A DNA stretch of 64,000 nucleotides from Streptomyces qinzhouensis (GCF_007856155.1 NZ_CP042266.1:1426001-1490000), one strand, 5' to 3'. Counted from the first letter of the stretch, positions 44,035 through 53,472 are shown. The notes: generated from the sequence alone by a model not told the origin. Made by a program: numbers and translations.

Positions 44035-45198
44035 TCAGTACTTTCCGTGCCGGCGCGGGAAGTAGTCCTCGCAGGCGCCGTCGCGCTCGATGTCGACAGT
44101 GGCGCAGTGCAGTCCGCCGCCGAAGGGCGCCACGGTCCGGAACGGCACCGGCACGATCTCGAAGCCGTACCCCGCCAGCTGCTCCGACAGTTTGACCTCG
44201 TTCTCCTCGATGCAGAGCGTGTTGGCGTCCAGGTTGAGCATGTTTCCGGCCAGCCAGGGGCTGCAGAAGTTGAGCTTCGCCGGATGGTCCCAGCTCGCGG
44301 GCTGCACCGCTTCGACGATCTCCCAGTCGTTGAGCTTGAAGAAGTCCATCAGCTCGGGGTCGGCGAGCCGCTCGCCGCAGTGGAGGACCAGACCGGGCCG
44401 CAGCGGCACCCAGGTGGCGTCGATGTGCAGGGGGTGGGTGTTGGTGGAGGTGACCGCGTGCACCCGGTGGTCCGGGAAGTGCCGCTTCAGCCAGTCGTAG
44501 CCGCTGCGGTTGGTCACGAAGGACAGCTGGACGAAGAGGTCCTTGCCGAAGCGCGCCACATCGGCCGCGTCGAAGAGCGGCTCCTCCTCGGTCAGGACGA
44601 GGTCGTAGTCACGGACCTTGGCCAGCTGCACATCGGTGGGCAGGTCGTTGTAGGTGTCCCAGAATTCGGTGTGGTAACTGGCTTCGGTCAGCCGCGGCTT
44701 GGGCGCGGCCTCCCAGCGCATCCGGGGGTCGGCCTTGAAGAGGTCCTGGAGGAGGGGCCGGTAGCAGAGGTACTCGTACCAGCGGCTGCGGTACGACATG
44801 GTCGCCTCCAGCACCTCGCTGCCGACGGTCAGCAGCAGATCCCGGGGCGGCATGCAGCCGGACATGGTCTCCTGGGTCCAGTCCGGGGTCGAGACCTGCT
44901 GGTTGAAGTCGACGGGCGTCGGCCGGTCCACCCGGATACCGCGCCGCCGCAGCATCTCGGCGAAGTTGTCGAGCTGCTCATTGGCCTCGGCCGTCATGTC
45001 CTCGGGCATCGAGCCGTAGGTGCCGAGGGGGAATCCGTCCTCGGGGAAGTCGCGCCGTACCGCGGGTTCGGGCGCCTGGACCACCGCCTCGTCGGCCCTG
45101 CCGACGATGACATGACGCAACGGGTCCCAGCCGTTCCACGAGTTGACCCGGACGGGACGTTCGCTGGTCTCGCCGTTCGTCGTGCCGTGCTCAATCAC
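44035..45198 (-). CDS. Amidinotransferase (arginine:glycine/inosamine amidinotransferase-like)
   Basis: A 387-residue enzyme of the AGAT/StrB family. N-terminal SWNGWDPLRHVIVGRADEAV matches the NEWDPLEEVIVG start of the family. The catalytic triad is visible: Asp210 region in EEPLFDAADVARFG, His258 in THPLHIDATWVPLRPG and Cys365 in PFGGGLHCATVDIERDG. It should move the amidino group of L-arginine to an amine acceptor, giving a guanidino product and ornithine. Acceptor is unknown; glycine, an aminosugar or inosamine are candidates. GTG 45198 gives the family length; ATG 45243 is an alternative. Confidence 0.88.
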   Translation of the reverse strand: MIEHGTTNGETSERPVRVNSWNGWDPLRHVIVGRADEAVVQAPEPAVRRDFPEDGFPLGTYGSMPEDMTAEANEQLDNFAEMLRRRGIRVDRPTPVDFNQQVSTPDWTQETMSGCMPPRDLLLTVGSEVLEATMSYRSRWYEYLCYRPLLQDLFKADPRMRWEAAPKPRLTEASYHTEFWDTYNDLPTDVQLAKVRDYDLVLTEEEPLFDAADVARFGKDLFVQLSFVTNRSGYDWLKRHFPDHRVHAVTSTNTHPLHIDATWVPLRPGLVLHCGERLADPELMDFFKLNDWEIVEAVQPASWDHPAKLNFCSPWLAGNMLNLDANTLCIEENEVKLSEQLAGYGFEIVPVPFRTVAPFGGGLHCATVDIERDGACEDYFPRRHGKY

Positions 45199-45579
45199 CG
45201 GTCCACACCCTTCGATCGGGGACGCGGAAGCGTCCACCAACATCGCGGGCCCTGAGTACCGGCCCGCCGGAGACCCGTGGAGATCACGGGAGATCACGAG
45301 AAAAAATGAGCCAGCGGGTACGTCACCGTCAAGGGCACCCGAGCCGGGCATCCCCCCTATTCGCGCCAATTCGATGCCCTTCGGTGATCGGAACGGTCCG
45401 ATGAGCACCTGTCCAGGCCCTTAGACACAAAGGCCGAGGCCGTGCAGGAACATTTCATAATGCGCCGTCCGATCCTGGCCAAAAAGAGCTCCCCGGGTAG
45501 TTCGGCGCACTTTGCTGGGTAGATAGGAGCCCGGTTCGGCCAGTTCTGGAGAGATCGAATCCTCGAAAGGGGGACAGTC
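45199..45579. other. Divergent intergenic region, no gene
   Basis: 381 bp between the amidinotransferase and the sugar-binding lipoprotein. Its right two thirds are relatively AT-rich, consistent with promoters for both. I see no clear operator palindrome; the transporter start has AAAGGGGGA directly upstream. Confidence 0.5.
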
Positions 45580-46881
45580 ATGCGACGATCCCGTTCTCGC
45601 ACCGCCGTCCGTACCTCCGGCGCACTGCTGCTCGCACTCGCCGCGACGGCCTGTGACTCGGGCGGCACGGGCGGCTCAGGAGGCGGTGGCACAGCGGACG
45701 AACTGACCGTGTGGCTGACCATCGACGCCAGAGAGAGCTGGCCCGGTCTCATCACGGCGACCAACAAGCGCTTCGCGGAGCGATATCCGGGCGTTCGGGT
45801 CGATGTCCAGTACCAGCAGTGGACCAGCAAGAATCAGAAGATTGACGCCGCATTGGCCGGCCGGGACGTACCAGACGTGATCGAGATGGGCAACAGCGAG
45901 ACCACCAATTACATCATCAATGGCGCGTTCAGTCCGGTCGACGAGCAGAAATTCGATCATTCCAAGGACTGGCTCCCGGCCCTTGCGGACGCCTGTCGGC
46001 TGAACGGGAAGACTTACTGTGTGCCCTACTACGCGGGCGCGCGGGTCGGCGTCTACCGGACCGATCTCCTCCGGGAGATCGGTGTCGCAAAGCCGCCCTC
46101 GACCTATCCCGAGATGCTGTCGGTTCTGGACAAAATGAAGGCCCGTTTCGGCCGGACCGACAAGAACTTCTCGGCCTTCCATATGCCCGGGCGTTACTGG
46201 ATGGCGGCGATGGCCTATGTCAAGGACGCCGGGGGCGAGATGGCCGTCCAGCAGGACGGGCGCTGGCGCGGTGCGCTCTCCTCCCCCGAGTCGGTCAAGG
46301 GCCTCACCGACTGGAAGAAGCTGCTCGACGCCTACTACACGGGCGACCGTTCCAAGGACAACAGCGACGAGCCCGGCGTTGTGGGCCAGGGCAAGACCGG
46401 CATGTTCTACGGCAACACCTGGGAGGCCAACGCCGCGGCCGATCCGAAGGCGGGCGGCAATCCGGCGATGAAGGGCAAGTTCGCCACCTTCCCCTTCCCC
46501 GGCCCCTCGGGCAAGGTCATGCCGCCGTTCCTCGGCGGCTCCACCCTGGCCGTACCCGTCAAGTCCCGCAGTCAGGACATGGCCCGGGAGTGGATCCGGC
46601 TCTTCACCGACCGGGAGTCGCAGCGCATGCTGATCAAGGCCGAGACGCTGCCCAACAACACGGTCCAGTTGCGGGACGTCCCCGCCGACGGCATCAACGG
46701 AGCCGCCGCGATCTCCGCCACCCGGGGCTGGGTCACCCCGCTGGCGCCCGGCTGGGGAGCCGTGGAGAAGTCGAACGTCCTGCCGGAGATGCTCCAGTCG
46801 ATCGCGACCGACAAGAAGTCCGTCGAGCAGGCGGCCAAGGACGCCGACCGGGCGATCGACGCGGTGATCAACGACAACTGA
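45580..46881 (+). CDS. ABC transporter extracellular sugar-binding lipoprotein
   Basis: A 433-residue lipoprotein. An Arg-rich n-region and hydrophobic core end in LAATACDSGG, so Cys25 is the lipidated residue. Family 1 solute-binding features follow: ELTVWLTIDA, RFAERYPGVRVDVQYQQW, VPDVIEMGNSETTNYIINGA and FGNTW-like MFYGNTWEANAA. It would deliver an oligosaccharide or aminosugar to the permeases encoded next. AAAGGGGGA precedes the ATG. Confidence 0.92.
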   Translation: MRRSRSRTAVRTSGALLLALAATACDSGGTGGSGGGGTADELTVWLTIDARESWPGLITATNKRFAERYPGVRVDVQYQQWTSKNQKIDAALAGRDVPDVIEMGNSETTNYIINGAFSPVDEQKFDHSKDWLPALADACRLNGKTYCVPYYAGARVGVYRTDLLREIGVAKPPSTYPEMLSVLDKMKARFGRTDKNFSAFHMPGRYWMAAMAYVKDAGGEMAVQQDGRWRGALSSPESVKGLTDWKKLLDAYYTGDRSKDNSDEPGVVGQGKTGMFYGNTWEANAAADPKAGGNPAMKGKFATFPFPGPSGKVMPPFLGGSTLAVPVKSRSQDMAREWIRLFTDRESQRMLIKAETLPNNTVQLRDVPADGINGAAAISATRGWVTPLAPGWGAVEKSNVLPEMLQSIATDKKSVEQAAKDADRAIDAVINDN

Positions 46882-47067
46882 CGCCCCAGCCGCCCCCGGT
46901 CCACCGCCGCTCGGGGCCGGTGCTCACCCGCGTGCCCGCCCCCGGGCCGCGCTCCGCCGCCCGCCGGACCGCACCGGCGGGCCGGGCGGGGGCCGGGACC
47001 GGCTGCACGCGTCCCGGCCCGGGGCGCCCTGCCGCCGTTGACCCGACGAACCGAGGAGACCCCCCGC

Positions 47068-48075
47068 ATGGCAACCGCAGATCCACCCCATCCACCCGCT
47101 TCGCCCCGGGCGCCGTTACGCCCCTCCCCCGGCCGAAGCCGCCGGACGGCGGTCCGTCCGTCCACCGCACGCTCCTGGCGGACCCTGCGCCGCCGGGCGG
47201 TGCCGTACGTCCTGATCGCGCCGACCGTCCTCGCGCTCGCCGCGGTCCTCGGCTACCCCCTGGTCGAACTGGTACTGCTGTCCTTCCAGGACATGACCCG
47301 GCGGGAGCTGTTCGCCGGCACCGAACCGCCGTGGGTCGGTCTCGACCAGTACCGTACGGTCCTCTCCGACCGCTTCTTCTGGGTGGTCGTCGGCCGCACC
47401 GCTCTCTTCACCCTGGTGTGCACGGTCGCGACGATGGTCACGGCGATGCTGGTGGCCCTGCTGCTGCGGCAGGTCTCGCCCTGGGTGAGGCTGGTGACGG
47501 GCGCCGTCCTGGTCGCGGTCTGGGCGATGCCGGTGATGGTCGCGGCGGCGGTGTTCCGCTGGCTGGTGGACCCCGAGTTCGGGGTCGCCAACTGGCTGCT
47601 CGGGCTGGTGCCCGGGCTCTCCTTCGACCGGCACAACTGGTTCGAGGACCCCTGGCAGGGCTTCGCGGTGATCGCCGCCGTGGTGATCTGGGGCTCGCTG
47701 CCGTTCGCCACCATCACTCTCCAGGCCGCGCTCACCCAGGTGCCGCCGGAGCTGGAGGAGGCCGCCCGGGTCGACGGTGCAGAGGGGCCGAAGGTCTTCC
47801 GCCATATCGTCTTCCCGGTGATCCGGCCCGCGTTCGTCATGGTGACCTCGCTGACCGCGATCTGGACCTTCGGCGTCTTCAACCAGATCTGGCTGATGCG
47901 CTCGGGCACCCCGGAGAAGGAGTACTACCTCCTCGGGGTCCACTCCTTCATCGAATCCTTCGCCGTCAACCGCTACAGCACCGGGGCGGCGATCGCCGTG
48001 ATCACCGTCCTGCTGCTGCTCGCCGGTGCCGTGGTCTACGTACGCCAGCTGGTCAGAATGGGAGAGGCCGAGTGA
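47068..48075 (+). CDS. Sugar ABC transporter permease (MalF-type)
   Basis: A 335-residue permease with a basic Pro-rich N-terminus and six membrane helices. The EAA loop reads LEEAARVDGAEGPKVFRHIV, followed by FPVIRP, and contacts the ATPase. Binding-protein-dependent permease type MalF/UgpA. ATG 47068 is preceded by GAGGAG. The 186-bp gap from the binding-protein gene is GC-rich with hairpin potential, which may tune expression downstream. Confidence 0.93.
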   Translation: MATADPPHPPASPRAPLRPSPGRSRRTAVRPSTARSWRTLRRRAVPYVLIAPTVLALAAVLGYPLVELVLLSFQDMTRRELFAGTEPPWVGLDQYRTVLSDRFFWVVVGRTALFTLVCTVATMVTAMLVALLLRQVSPWVRLVTGAVLVAVWAMPVMVAAAVFRWLVDPEFGVANWLLGLVPGLSFDRHNWFEDPWQGFAVIAAVVIWGSLPFATITLQAALTQVPPELEEAARVDGAEGPKVFRHIVFPVIRPAFVMVTSLTAIWTFGVFNQIWLMRSGTPEKEYYLLGVHSFIESFAVNRYSTGAAIAVITVLLLLAGAVVYVRQLVRMGEAE

Positions 48076-49004
48076 GCACCGACGGCAGTATCGACACGGT
48101 CCCGGGATCCCGGCGCACCGGGCCCGGACCGGCCCCGGCGGCCCGGCCGCCCTTACGTCCCGTACGGAGAAGAGGGCAGCGGCGGCGCGGCCGGTCCCGG
48201 CGCGCCAACACTCTGGCGCTGCTGTTCTGTGCCGTGATGGCGTTCCCGGTGTACTGGATGCTGCTGACCGCGCTCCGCCCCGCGTCGGAGATCCGCCGGA
48301 ATCCGCCGCGGCTGTGGCCGAGCGGCCTGACGCTGGAGAACTTCCGCCGGGCCATGGAGTCGGAGACCTTCTGGTCCAGTGTCCGGGCCAGTGCCCTGGT
48401 GGGGGTGGGGACCGTGCTGGTCTCCCTGGTCATCGGGGTGCTGGCGGCGTACGCGGTGGCCCGGTACTCCTTCCTCGGCCGCCGGGTCTTCGTCCTGGCG
48501 ATCCTCTCCATCCAGATGATCCCCCTCGCCGGACTGATCATCCCGCTGTATCTGCTGCTCAGCGATGCCGGTCTGACGGACAGTCTGACCGGGGTCGTCC
48601 TCACCTATCTGGTCTTCATGCTGCCGTTCACCGTCTGGCTGCTGCGCGGTTTCGTGGTCGCCGTCCCGGCCGAACTGGAGGAGGCGGCCATGGTCGACGG
48701 ATGTACCAGGGCCGGGGCGTTCCGCCGGGTGCTGCTGCCGCTGCTGGCCCCCGGACTCGTGGCGACCTCGGTCTACTCCCTGGTGCAGGCGTGGAACGAG
48801 TACGTCCTCGCCTATGTGCTGCTCTCCAGCGACGAGAAGCAGACCATCTCCATCTGGCTGGTGTCCTTCCAGACCACCTTCGGCACCGACTACGGCGCGC
48901 TGATGGCCGGCGCGACGCTGACGGCCCTGCCCGTCGTGGTCTTCTTCCTGTTCGTGCAGCGGCGGGTGGCGAGCGGACTGGCGGCGGGCGCCGTCAAGGG
49001 ATGA
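48072..49004 (+). CDS. Sugar ABC transporter permease (MalG-type)
   Basis: A 310-residue permease. An Arg-rich N-terminus of about 45 residues precedes six helices, with TALRPASEIRRNPP after helix 1 typical of MalG types and EAA loop LEEAAMVDGCTRAGAFRRVL. GTG start overlaps the previous stop (GTGA). No ATPase gene follows, so the importer probably uses the shared MsiK-type ATPase as other Streptomyces sugar importers do (known practice, not shown here). Confidence 0.93.
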   Translation: MSTDGSIDTVPGSRRTGPGPAPAARPPLRPVRRRGQRRRGRSRRANTLALLFCAVMAFPVYWMLLTALRPASEIRRNPPRLWPSGLTLENFRRAMESETFWSSVRASALVGVGTVLVSLVIGVLAAYAVARYSFLGRRVFVLAILSIQMIPLAGLIIPLYLLLSDAGLTDSLTGVVLTYLVFMLPFTVWLLRGFVVAVPAELEEAAMVDGCTRAGAFRRVLLPLLAPGLVATSVYSLVQAWNEYVLAYVLLSSDEKQTISIWLVSFQTTFGTDYGALMAGATLTALPVVVFFLFVQRRVASGLAAGAVKG

Positions 49005-49094
49005 CCACCCGAGCACCGCCGCCGTACCTCCTCCACCCGGTCCGGGGACCGCCGGGGCGGGCCCGCCGTCACCGGCGGACCGGCCCCGGCCGCC

Positions 49095-49172
49095 GACCAC
49101 AGACCGCACAGACCGCACAGACCGCAGACCACAGACCACAGACCACACAGACCGGACAGCACAGACCGCGGA
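49095..49172. repeat. CACAGACCG-type short tandem repeats
   Basis: About 78 bp of irregular 7-9-bp units (CACAGACCG, CAGACCA) lie in the 376-bp gap between the permease and radical SAM genes. The rest of the gap (49005-49380) holds no recognisable gene. Confidence 0.8.
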
Positions 49173-49380
49173 CCGCGGAACGCCGGTCATCGACACCACC
49201 GACCACCGATCCACGGCCGCCGGCCACCGACCCACAGCCGGCGGGCCACCACCCTCCGTCGCCAACGTCACGCCGCCAATGCCGTCGGCGCACCCCCCTT
49301 CCTTCCCCCGGAACCGCTGCCGGTCGCGGCTGCCCGCCGACGGGCCCCGCGGCCTGCTCCCGACAAGCAGGAGTTCATCC

Positions 49381-50478
49381 GTGACGTCCGACCGTCTTGA
49401 CCTGGTTTCCAAGCTGTACCAGCCGTCCGGCTGGCCCCGAATCCTCGAAGTCGCCTCCGGACAGCGCTCCACCGCTCCCCTGGTGGTGGACCTCGACCCG
49501 ACCACGTTCTGCGATCTGGCCTGCCCCGAGTGCATCAGCGGAAAGCTGCTGAACCAGGGCCGCTTCACCCCCGAACGGCTCGCCGAACTCGCGGGCGAGC
49601 TGGTGGAGATGAAGGTCCGCGGGGTGGTCCTCATCGGCGGCGGCGAGCCGCTGGCCCACCGCGGCACCCGGCAGGTGCTGCGCACCCTGGGCGAGGCGGG
49701 CATAGCCATCGGCGTGGTCACCAACGGCACCATGATTCCGCAGAACCTCAAGGAACTGGCGCGGTACGCCTCCTGGGTCCGGGTGTCCATGGACTCCGGG
49801 AGCGCGGACACATACGGCGTGTTCCGTCCCGACCGCAAGGGGCGCAGCGTCTTCGACAAGGTGATCGCCAATATGCGGCTGCTGGCCGCGGAGAAGCGGG
49901 GTGCGCTGGGCTATTCGTTCCTGATCATGAGCCGTCTGCAGCCGGACGGCACGACCGTCAGCAACCACCACGAGGTGCTGCAGGCGGCCCGGCTCGCCAA
50001 GGACATCGGCTGCGACTACTTCGAGTCCAAGGCGATGTTCGACGACGGGCACCATGTCATCCAGATGCCCGAGGAGACACTCGCCTCCGTCGTCGAGCAG
50101 CTGCACGAGGCGGAGAAGCTGGCGGACGACGGCTTCGAGATCATCGACTCCTCGACCCTGACGACCCTGCGCAACCGGGTCGGTCCGGTGCAGCCGAAGG
50201 AGTACCACAGCTGCCCGGTGGCGGAGCTGCGGACGCTGATCACCCCGTCCGGGGTGTACGTCTGCTCCTACCACCGGGGCAATCCGCTGGCGAAGATCGG
50301 TGACGCGGTGACCGAGAAGCTGCCGGACATCTGGGCGACGGCCGACCGCGGCATCGTCGATCCCAGCCGGGACTGCCGCTTCCACTGCGCCCGTCACCGC
50401 TCCAACCTCGAACTCCACAAGATCGGGGCCGGAGCGGCGACGGAGGAACCGGTCGAGGACTACGACCCGTTCATCTGA
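49381..50478 (+). CDS. Radical SAM protein with C-terminal auxiliary cysteine cluster
   Basis: A 365-residue enzyme. The radical SAM cluster is C44-x3-C48-x2-C51 (CDLACPEC), followed by GGGEPL (SAM-binding) and VVTNGTM. The C-terminal third has further cysteines in YHSCPVAEL, GVYVCSYHRG and DCRFHCARHR, consistent with a twitch/SPASM-like auxiliary [4Fe-4S]. Such proteins modify peptides, sugars or cyclitols (for instance dehydrogenate or epimerise). No precursor peptide gene is evident nearby, so a sugar or small-molecule substrate is more likely (inference). AGGAG precedes GTG 49381. Confidence 0.88.
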   Translation: MTSDRLDLVSKLYQPSGWPRILEVASGQRSTAPLVVDLDPTTFCDLACPECISGKLLNQGRFTPERLAELAGELVEMKVRGVVLIGGGEPLAHRGTRQVLRTLGEAGIAIGVVTNGTMIPQNLKELARYASWVRVSMDSGSADTYGVFRPDRKGRSVFDKVIANMRLLAAEKRGALGYSFLIMSRLQPDGTTVSNHHEVLQAARLAKDIGCDYFESKAMFDDGHHVIQMPEETLASVVEQLHEAEKLADDGFEIIDSSTLTTLRNRVGPVQPKEYHSCPVAELRTLITPSGVYVCSYHRGNPLAKIGDAVTEKLPDIWATADRGIVDPSRDCRFHCARHRSNLELHKIGAGAATEEPVEDYDPFI

Positions 50479-51464
50479 TCCGGTAGGTGCCGGGGGCGGC
50501 TGGTGTGCGCCTCCGGCACGATTCCGGCCGACGCCCGGGTGGGTATCACCCGGGCGTCGGGGTGTTCCGTACGCAGGGTTTCGCGCAGCGCGGCGGCGAT
50601 GTCGTCGGCGTCGGCCGCACGGCACACCCCCACCAGGGCGCCCCCGCCGCCCGCGCCGCTGAGCTTCAGTGTCAGGCCGGTCGACCGCAGGGCCGCCGCG
50701 CGCAGCGCCTCCAGCAGCGGTGTCGACATCCGCTGGTGGTCCCGCATCGCCGTATGGGCCCGGTCCATGGCCTCGGCCAGTGCGCCGAGTTCACCGGAGC
50801 CGATCGCGGACCAGGCGTCGGCGGAGGCGGTGTCGGCCTCCTTGAGATAGGCCGCCAGGGCGGGATCGCCGTCCCTGAGCTGGGCCCGTACGGTCCGGAT
50901 ATGGTCGGAGGTGTCCTTGCGGGAGGCGGAGTCGAGGACCAGGACCGCCCAGTCGGCGGGGAAGCCGGCCCGTTCGACGACGGCGGGCAGTCCGGTGGGC
51001 CGTCCTTCGAGCAGCAGCGCGCCGCCCTCGATGACGGCGAGATGGTCCATCCCGCCGCCGTTGAAGTGCCTGAACTCGAACTCGTAGGCCCATTGCGCGA
51101 GCGTCGCCACCGGAACCGGGTCCGATGCGGGGACACCGGCGTCGGTGTAGGCCCGGAACAGGCCGACGATCAGGGCGGTCGAGGAGGAGAGGCCGCTGGC
51201 GGAGGGTGCCTCGCTGGTCACCTCGGTGGCGGGCGGGCGCGGGGGCAGTCCGGTGAGCCGGGTCCGCAGGAAGTCCCACACCTGGTCGGCCCAGTCGCCG
51301 GTGGGCGGCGGTGGCGGTCCGGGGACCGTGGTGACGACGGTGGGCAGGCCGAGGGCGACGCTGACGCTGCGTCCGCCCAGCCAGTCGAGGTCCTCGCCCG
51401 ACAGACACGCCCGGCAGGGCACGGTCGCGCGGACCCCGAACCGTACATCGGTGGATTCGGTCAC
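50460..51464 (-). CDS. GHMP family kinase
   Basis: A 334-residue small-molecule kinase. N-terminal CRACLSGEDLDWLGGRSVSV is the substrate-binding segment, EAPSASGLSSSTALIVGLFR is the ATP-binding GHMP motif and LKLSGAGGGGALVGV is the C-terminal glycine-rich motif. It resembles galactokinase/sugar-1-kinase types, so it may phosphorylate a sugar at C1 for activation. It overlaps the convergent radical SAM gene by 19 bp and is the last of three coupled genes. Confidence 0.88.
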   Translation of the reverse strand: MTESTDVRFGVRATVPCRACLSGEDLDWLGGRSVSVALGLPTVVTTVPGPPPPPTGDWADQVWDFLRTRLTGLPPRPPATEVTSEAPSASGLSSSTALIVGLFRAYTDAGVPASDPVPVATLAQWAYEFEFRHFNGGGMDHLAVIEGGALLLEGRPTGLPAVVERAGFPADWAVLVLDSASRKDTSDHIRTVRAQLRDGDPALAAYLKEADTASADAWSAIGSGELGALAEAMDRAHTAMRDHQRMSTPLLEALRAAALRSTGLTLKLSGAGGGGALVGVCRAADADDIAAALRETLRTEHPDARVIPTRASAGIVPEAHTSRPRHLPDQMNGS

Positions 51465-51955
51465 CGGGCCTGGAACCTTCCCGTGGCATTGAACTCGCGG
51501 TACAGCTCCAGCACCACGGCGGTGGCCTTGTGCAGCGGCGCGGGCGGGTCGTCCGGGTGGTGCCAGGCGGCGCGCAGCACTTCACCGGGGTCGGGGGCCA
51601 GTCGCCCGGTCCAGTTCCGGGCGGTGAAGAGCAGGGCGAAGCAGTGCATCACATCCCCGTTGGGGTAGGTGATGGTGTGCGTTCCGGGGTCGGAGAGGGA
51701 GCCGAAGGGCACCAGGTCCTCCCGGCGCACCACCAGACCGGTCTCCTCCTCCAGTTCGCGTACGGCGGTCCCGGCGAAGTCGCTGCCCTCCTCGCAGGCG
51801 CCGGCCGGGATCTCCCAGAGCCCGTTGTCGGCGCGCTGCTGGAACAGCACCCGGCCGTCGGGGTCGGCGAGGAGGACCTGGGCCCCGGGCATCAGCAGCA
51901 GTCTGCTGCCGACGGACTGCCGCAGTGTCCAGACGTACGATCCGACGTAACCCAT
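51461..51955 (-). CDS. Nudix hydrolase family protein
   Basis: 164 residues from ATG 51955 (MGYVGSYVWTLRQSVGSRLL). The Nudix box is GACEEGSDFAGTAVRELEEE, then TGL; it keeps RELEEE but has Ser where the first Glu of the consensus is expected. It may cleave a nucleotide sugar or act as a housekeeping pyrophosphohydrolase. An alternative GTG at 52000 overlaps the epimerase stop (GTGA) and has GGAG at good spacing, so the start is open. Its stop overlaps the kinase start. Confidence 0.85.
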   Translation of the reverse strand: MGYVGSYVWTLRQSVGSRLLLMPGAQVLLADPDGRVLFQQRADNGLWEIPAGACEEGSDFAGTAVRELEEETGLVVRREDLVPFGSLSDPGTHTITYPNGDVMHCFALLFTARNWTGRLAPDPGEVLRAAWHHPDDPPAPLHKATAVVLELYREFNATGRFQAR

Positions 51956-51996
51956 CCGTGCCGTTCCCTTTCGTTCACCGGCGGTGGCCGCCGGTG

Positions 51997-53175
51997 TCAC
52001 GCCTGCTCCGTCAGCCAGGCGGGCACCGCGTCCGGCGTGGCGTTGAGCCAGCGCACATACCGGTCGACACCCTCGCGCACGGTGATGCCCGGGGTCCAGC
52101 GCAGCAGTTCCCGCAGCCGGTCCGTGGCGGCGTAGCCGCCGAGCGGGTCGTCGGCGGGGCGCGGGGTGGTCAGGAAGCGGGCGCCGGGGTAGTAGGGGGC
52201 GATCAGTTCGGCGACGTCGCGTACGGAGGTGGCGATGCCGGAGCCGACGTTGACGGTCTCGCCGACCACACCGTCCTCGACCAGGGCGAGCGCGGTGGCG
52301 GCGGCGATATCGTCGACATGGACGAGGTCCCGCACCTGGTGGCCGCCGCCGTTGAGGCGCATCGGCAGTCCGGCCCGGGCGTGCATGGCGAGCCAGGCGA
52401 CCATCCAGGAGTGGCTGCCGGGCTTGGGGGTCTGGGGATCGCCGTAGACGGAGAAGTACCGCAGGATCGCGTAGTCGGTACCGGTCCCGGCGAGCAGCAG
52501 CCGGGTCTGGTGTTCACCCCAGAGCTTGGAGTTGGCGTAGACCGACAGCGGGTGGGGCGCCTGGTCCTCGGTGAAGCACTGGGGGCCGTCGAGGGGTGAG
52601 GTGCCGTTGCCGTACACCGCGGCGGACGAGACGAAGACCATCCGGCGCACCCGGGCGGCGGCGGCCTCCTCCAGGACGGTCTCGGTCCCGGCAACATTGG
52701 CCTCGAAGGCGATGTCGGGGCGGCGGGTGCAGGCGGCGACGTCCGCGAAGGCGGCGGCGTGCACCAGCAGATCGGCGCCGTCCATCACCCGGCGTACGGC
52801 CTCCCGGTCGCCGACGTCGCCGACGATCAGTTCGGCGCCGGAGCGCCGGGTGCCGAACCGCTCGTGGACGGCCTCCGGATAGGCGTCCATCCGGTCCAGA
52901 ACGACAACCTCCGCCTCGGCCGCGGTGAGCAGGGCGGTGAGCCTGCTGCCGACCAGACCGCCGCCGCCGGTGACCACGATCCGGGAGCCCCGGAGCTTCT
53001 CCAGCCGGGCCGCGACCGAATTACCCGCCAGAGTTTCCGCGGGAGTCTCCCCGGTGGTTTCCGTTTCCCGTTCCGCCGCGTCCGCCGTCACTTCACTGTT
53101 CCCGTCGTTCCGTCCGTCGCTCTGGTCCGTCACAGCATCCGTGCCGGCGTTCGTGCCAGCGTTCGTGCCCGGCAT
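51997..53175 (-). CDS. NAD-dependent epimerase/dehydratase (NDP-sugar type)
   Basis: A 392-residue extended SDR. The N-terminal 55 residues are low complexity (GTNAGTNAGTDAVTD, then Glu/Thr-rich). The Rossmann motif is TGGGGLVGSRLTALL and the catalytic set is SSAAVYGNG with Tyr/Lys in YANSKLWGE. RYFSVYGDPQTP, HVDDIA and VNVGSG follow as in UDP-glucose epimerases. First gene of an epimerase-Nudix-kinase operon, which suggests nucleotide-sugar processing. Confidence 0.9.
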   Translation of the reverse strand: MPGTNAGTNAGTDAVTDQSDGRNDGNSEVTADAAERETETTGETPAETLAGNSVAARLEKLRGSRIVVTGGGGLVGSRLTALLTAAEAEVVVLDRMDAYPEAVHERFGTRRSGAELIVGDVGDREAVRRVMDGADLLVHAAAFADVAACTRRPDIAFEANVAGTETVLEEAAAARVRRMVFVSSAAVYGNGTSPLDGPQCFTEDQAPHPLSVYANSKLWGEHQTRLLLAGTGTDYAILRYFSVYGDPQTPKPGSHSWMVAWLAMHARAGLPMRLNGGGHQVRDLVHVDDIAAATALALVEDGVVGETVNVGSGIATSVRDVAELIAPYYPGARFLTTPRPADDPLGGYAATDRLRELLRWTPGITVREGVDRYVRWLNATPDAVPAWLTEQA

Positions 53176-53472
53176 GCAGACTCCTTACGACCGATGCGGC
53201 CGATCTGTTGGTGAATCGTGTACAGCCAGCATGACGATCTTCAACGGCCGGAACCAGGGCGCCTTTTTGGCACTCTTGCGGACCGGTAAAGCCACGTCGT
53301 AGTGTCCGGATTCATATGCGGCCCGCCGGATTCCCCCACCGCTATTCGGCCAGCGCGGCGGAAAACCGTTGCGAAAGGGCGCAGAAGTCCGGGGACGGTG
53401 AACCGCCCGACGGAGCGCGGGGAGCCGGAGGGGCCGATGCGGGCCGGCCCGGGAACGGAGCACGGAGGTTCT

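Noticed and set aside
46590..49004. 804-codon continuous frame through the transporter genes
   Set aside because: Only the last part, from GTG 48072, is the MalG-type permease; the upstream part is an out-of-frame reading of the binding protein and first permease.
48153..49871. Minus-strand 572-codon frame across the second permease and the spacer
   Set aside because: Gln/His/Arg-rich antisense shadow; the repeat in the spacer keeps it open by chance.
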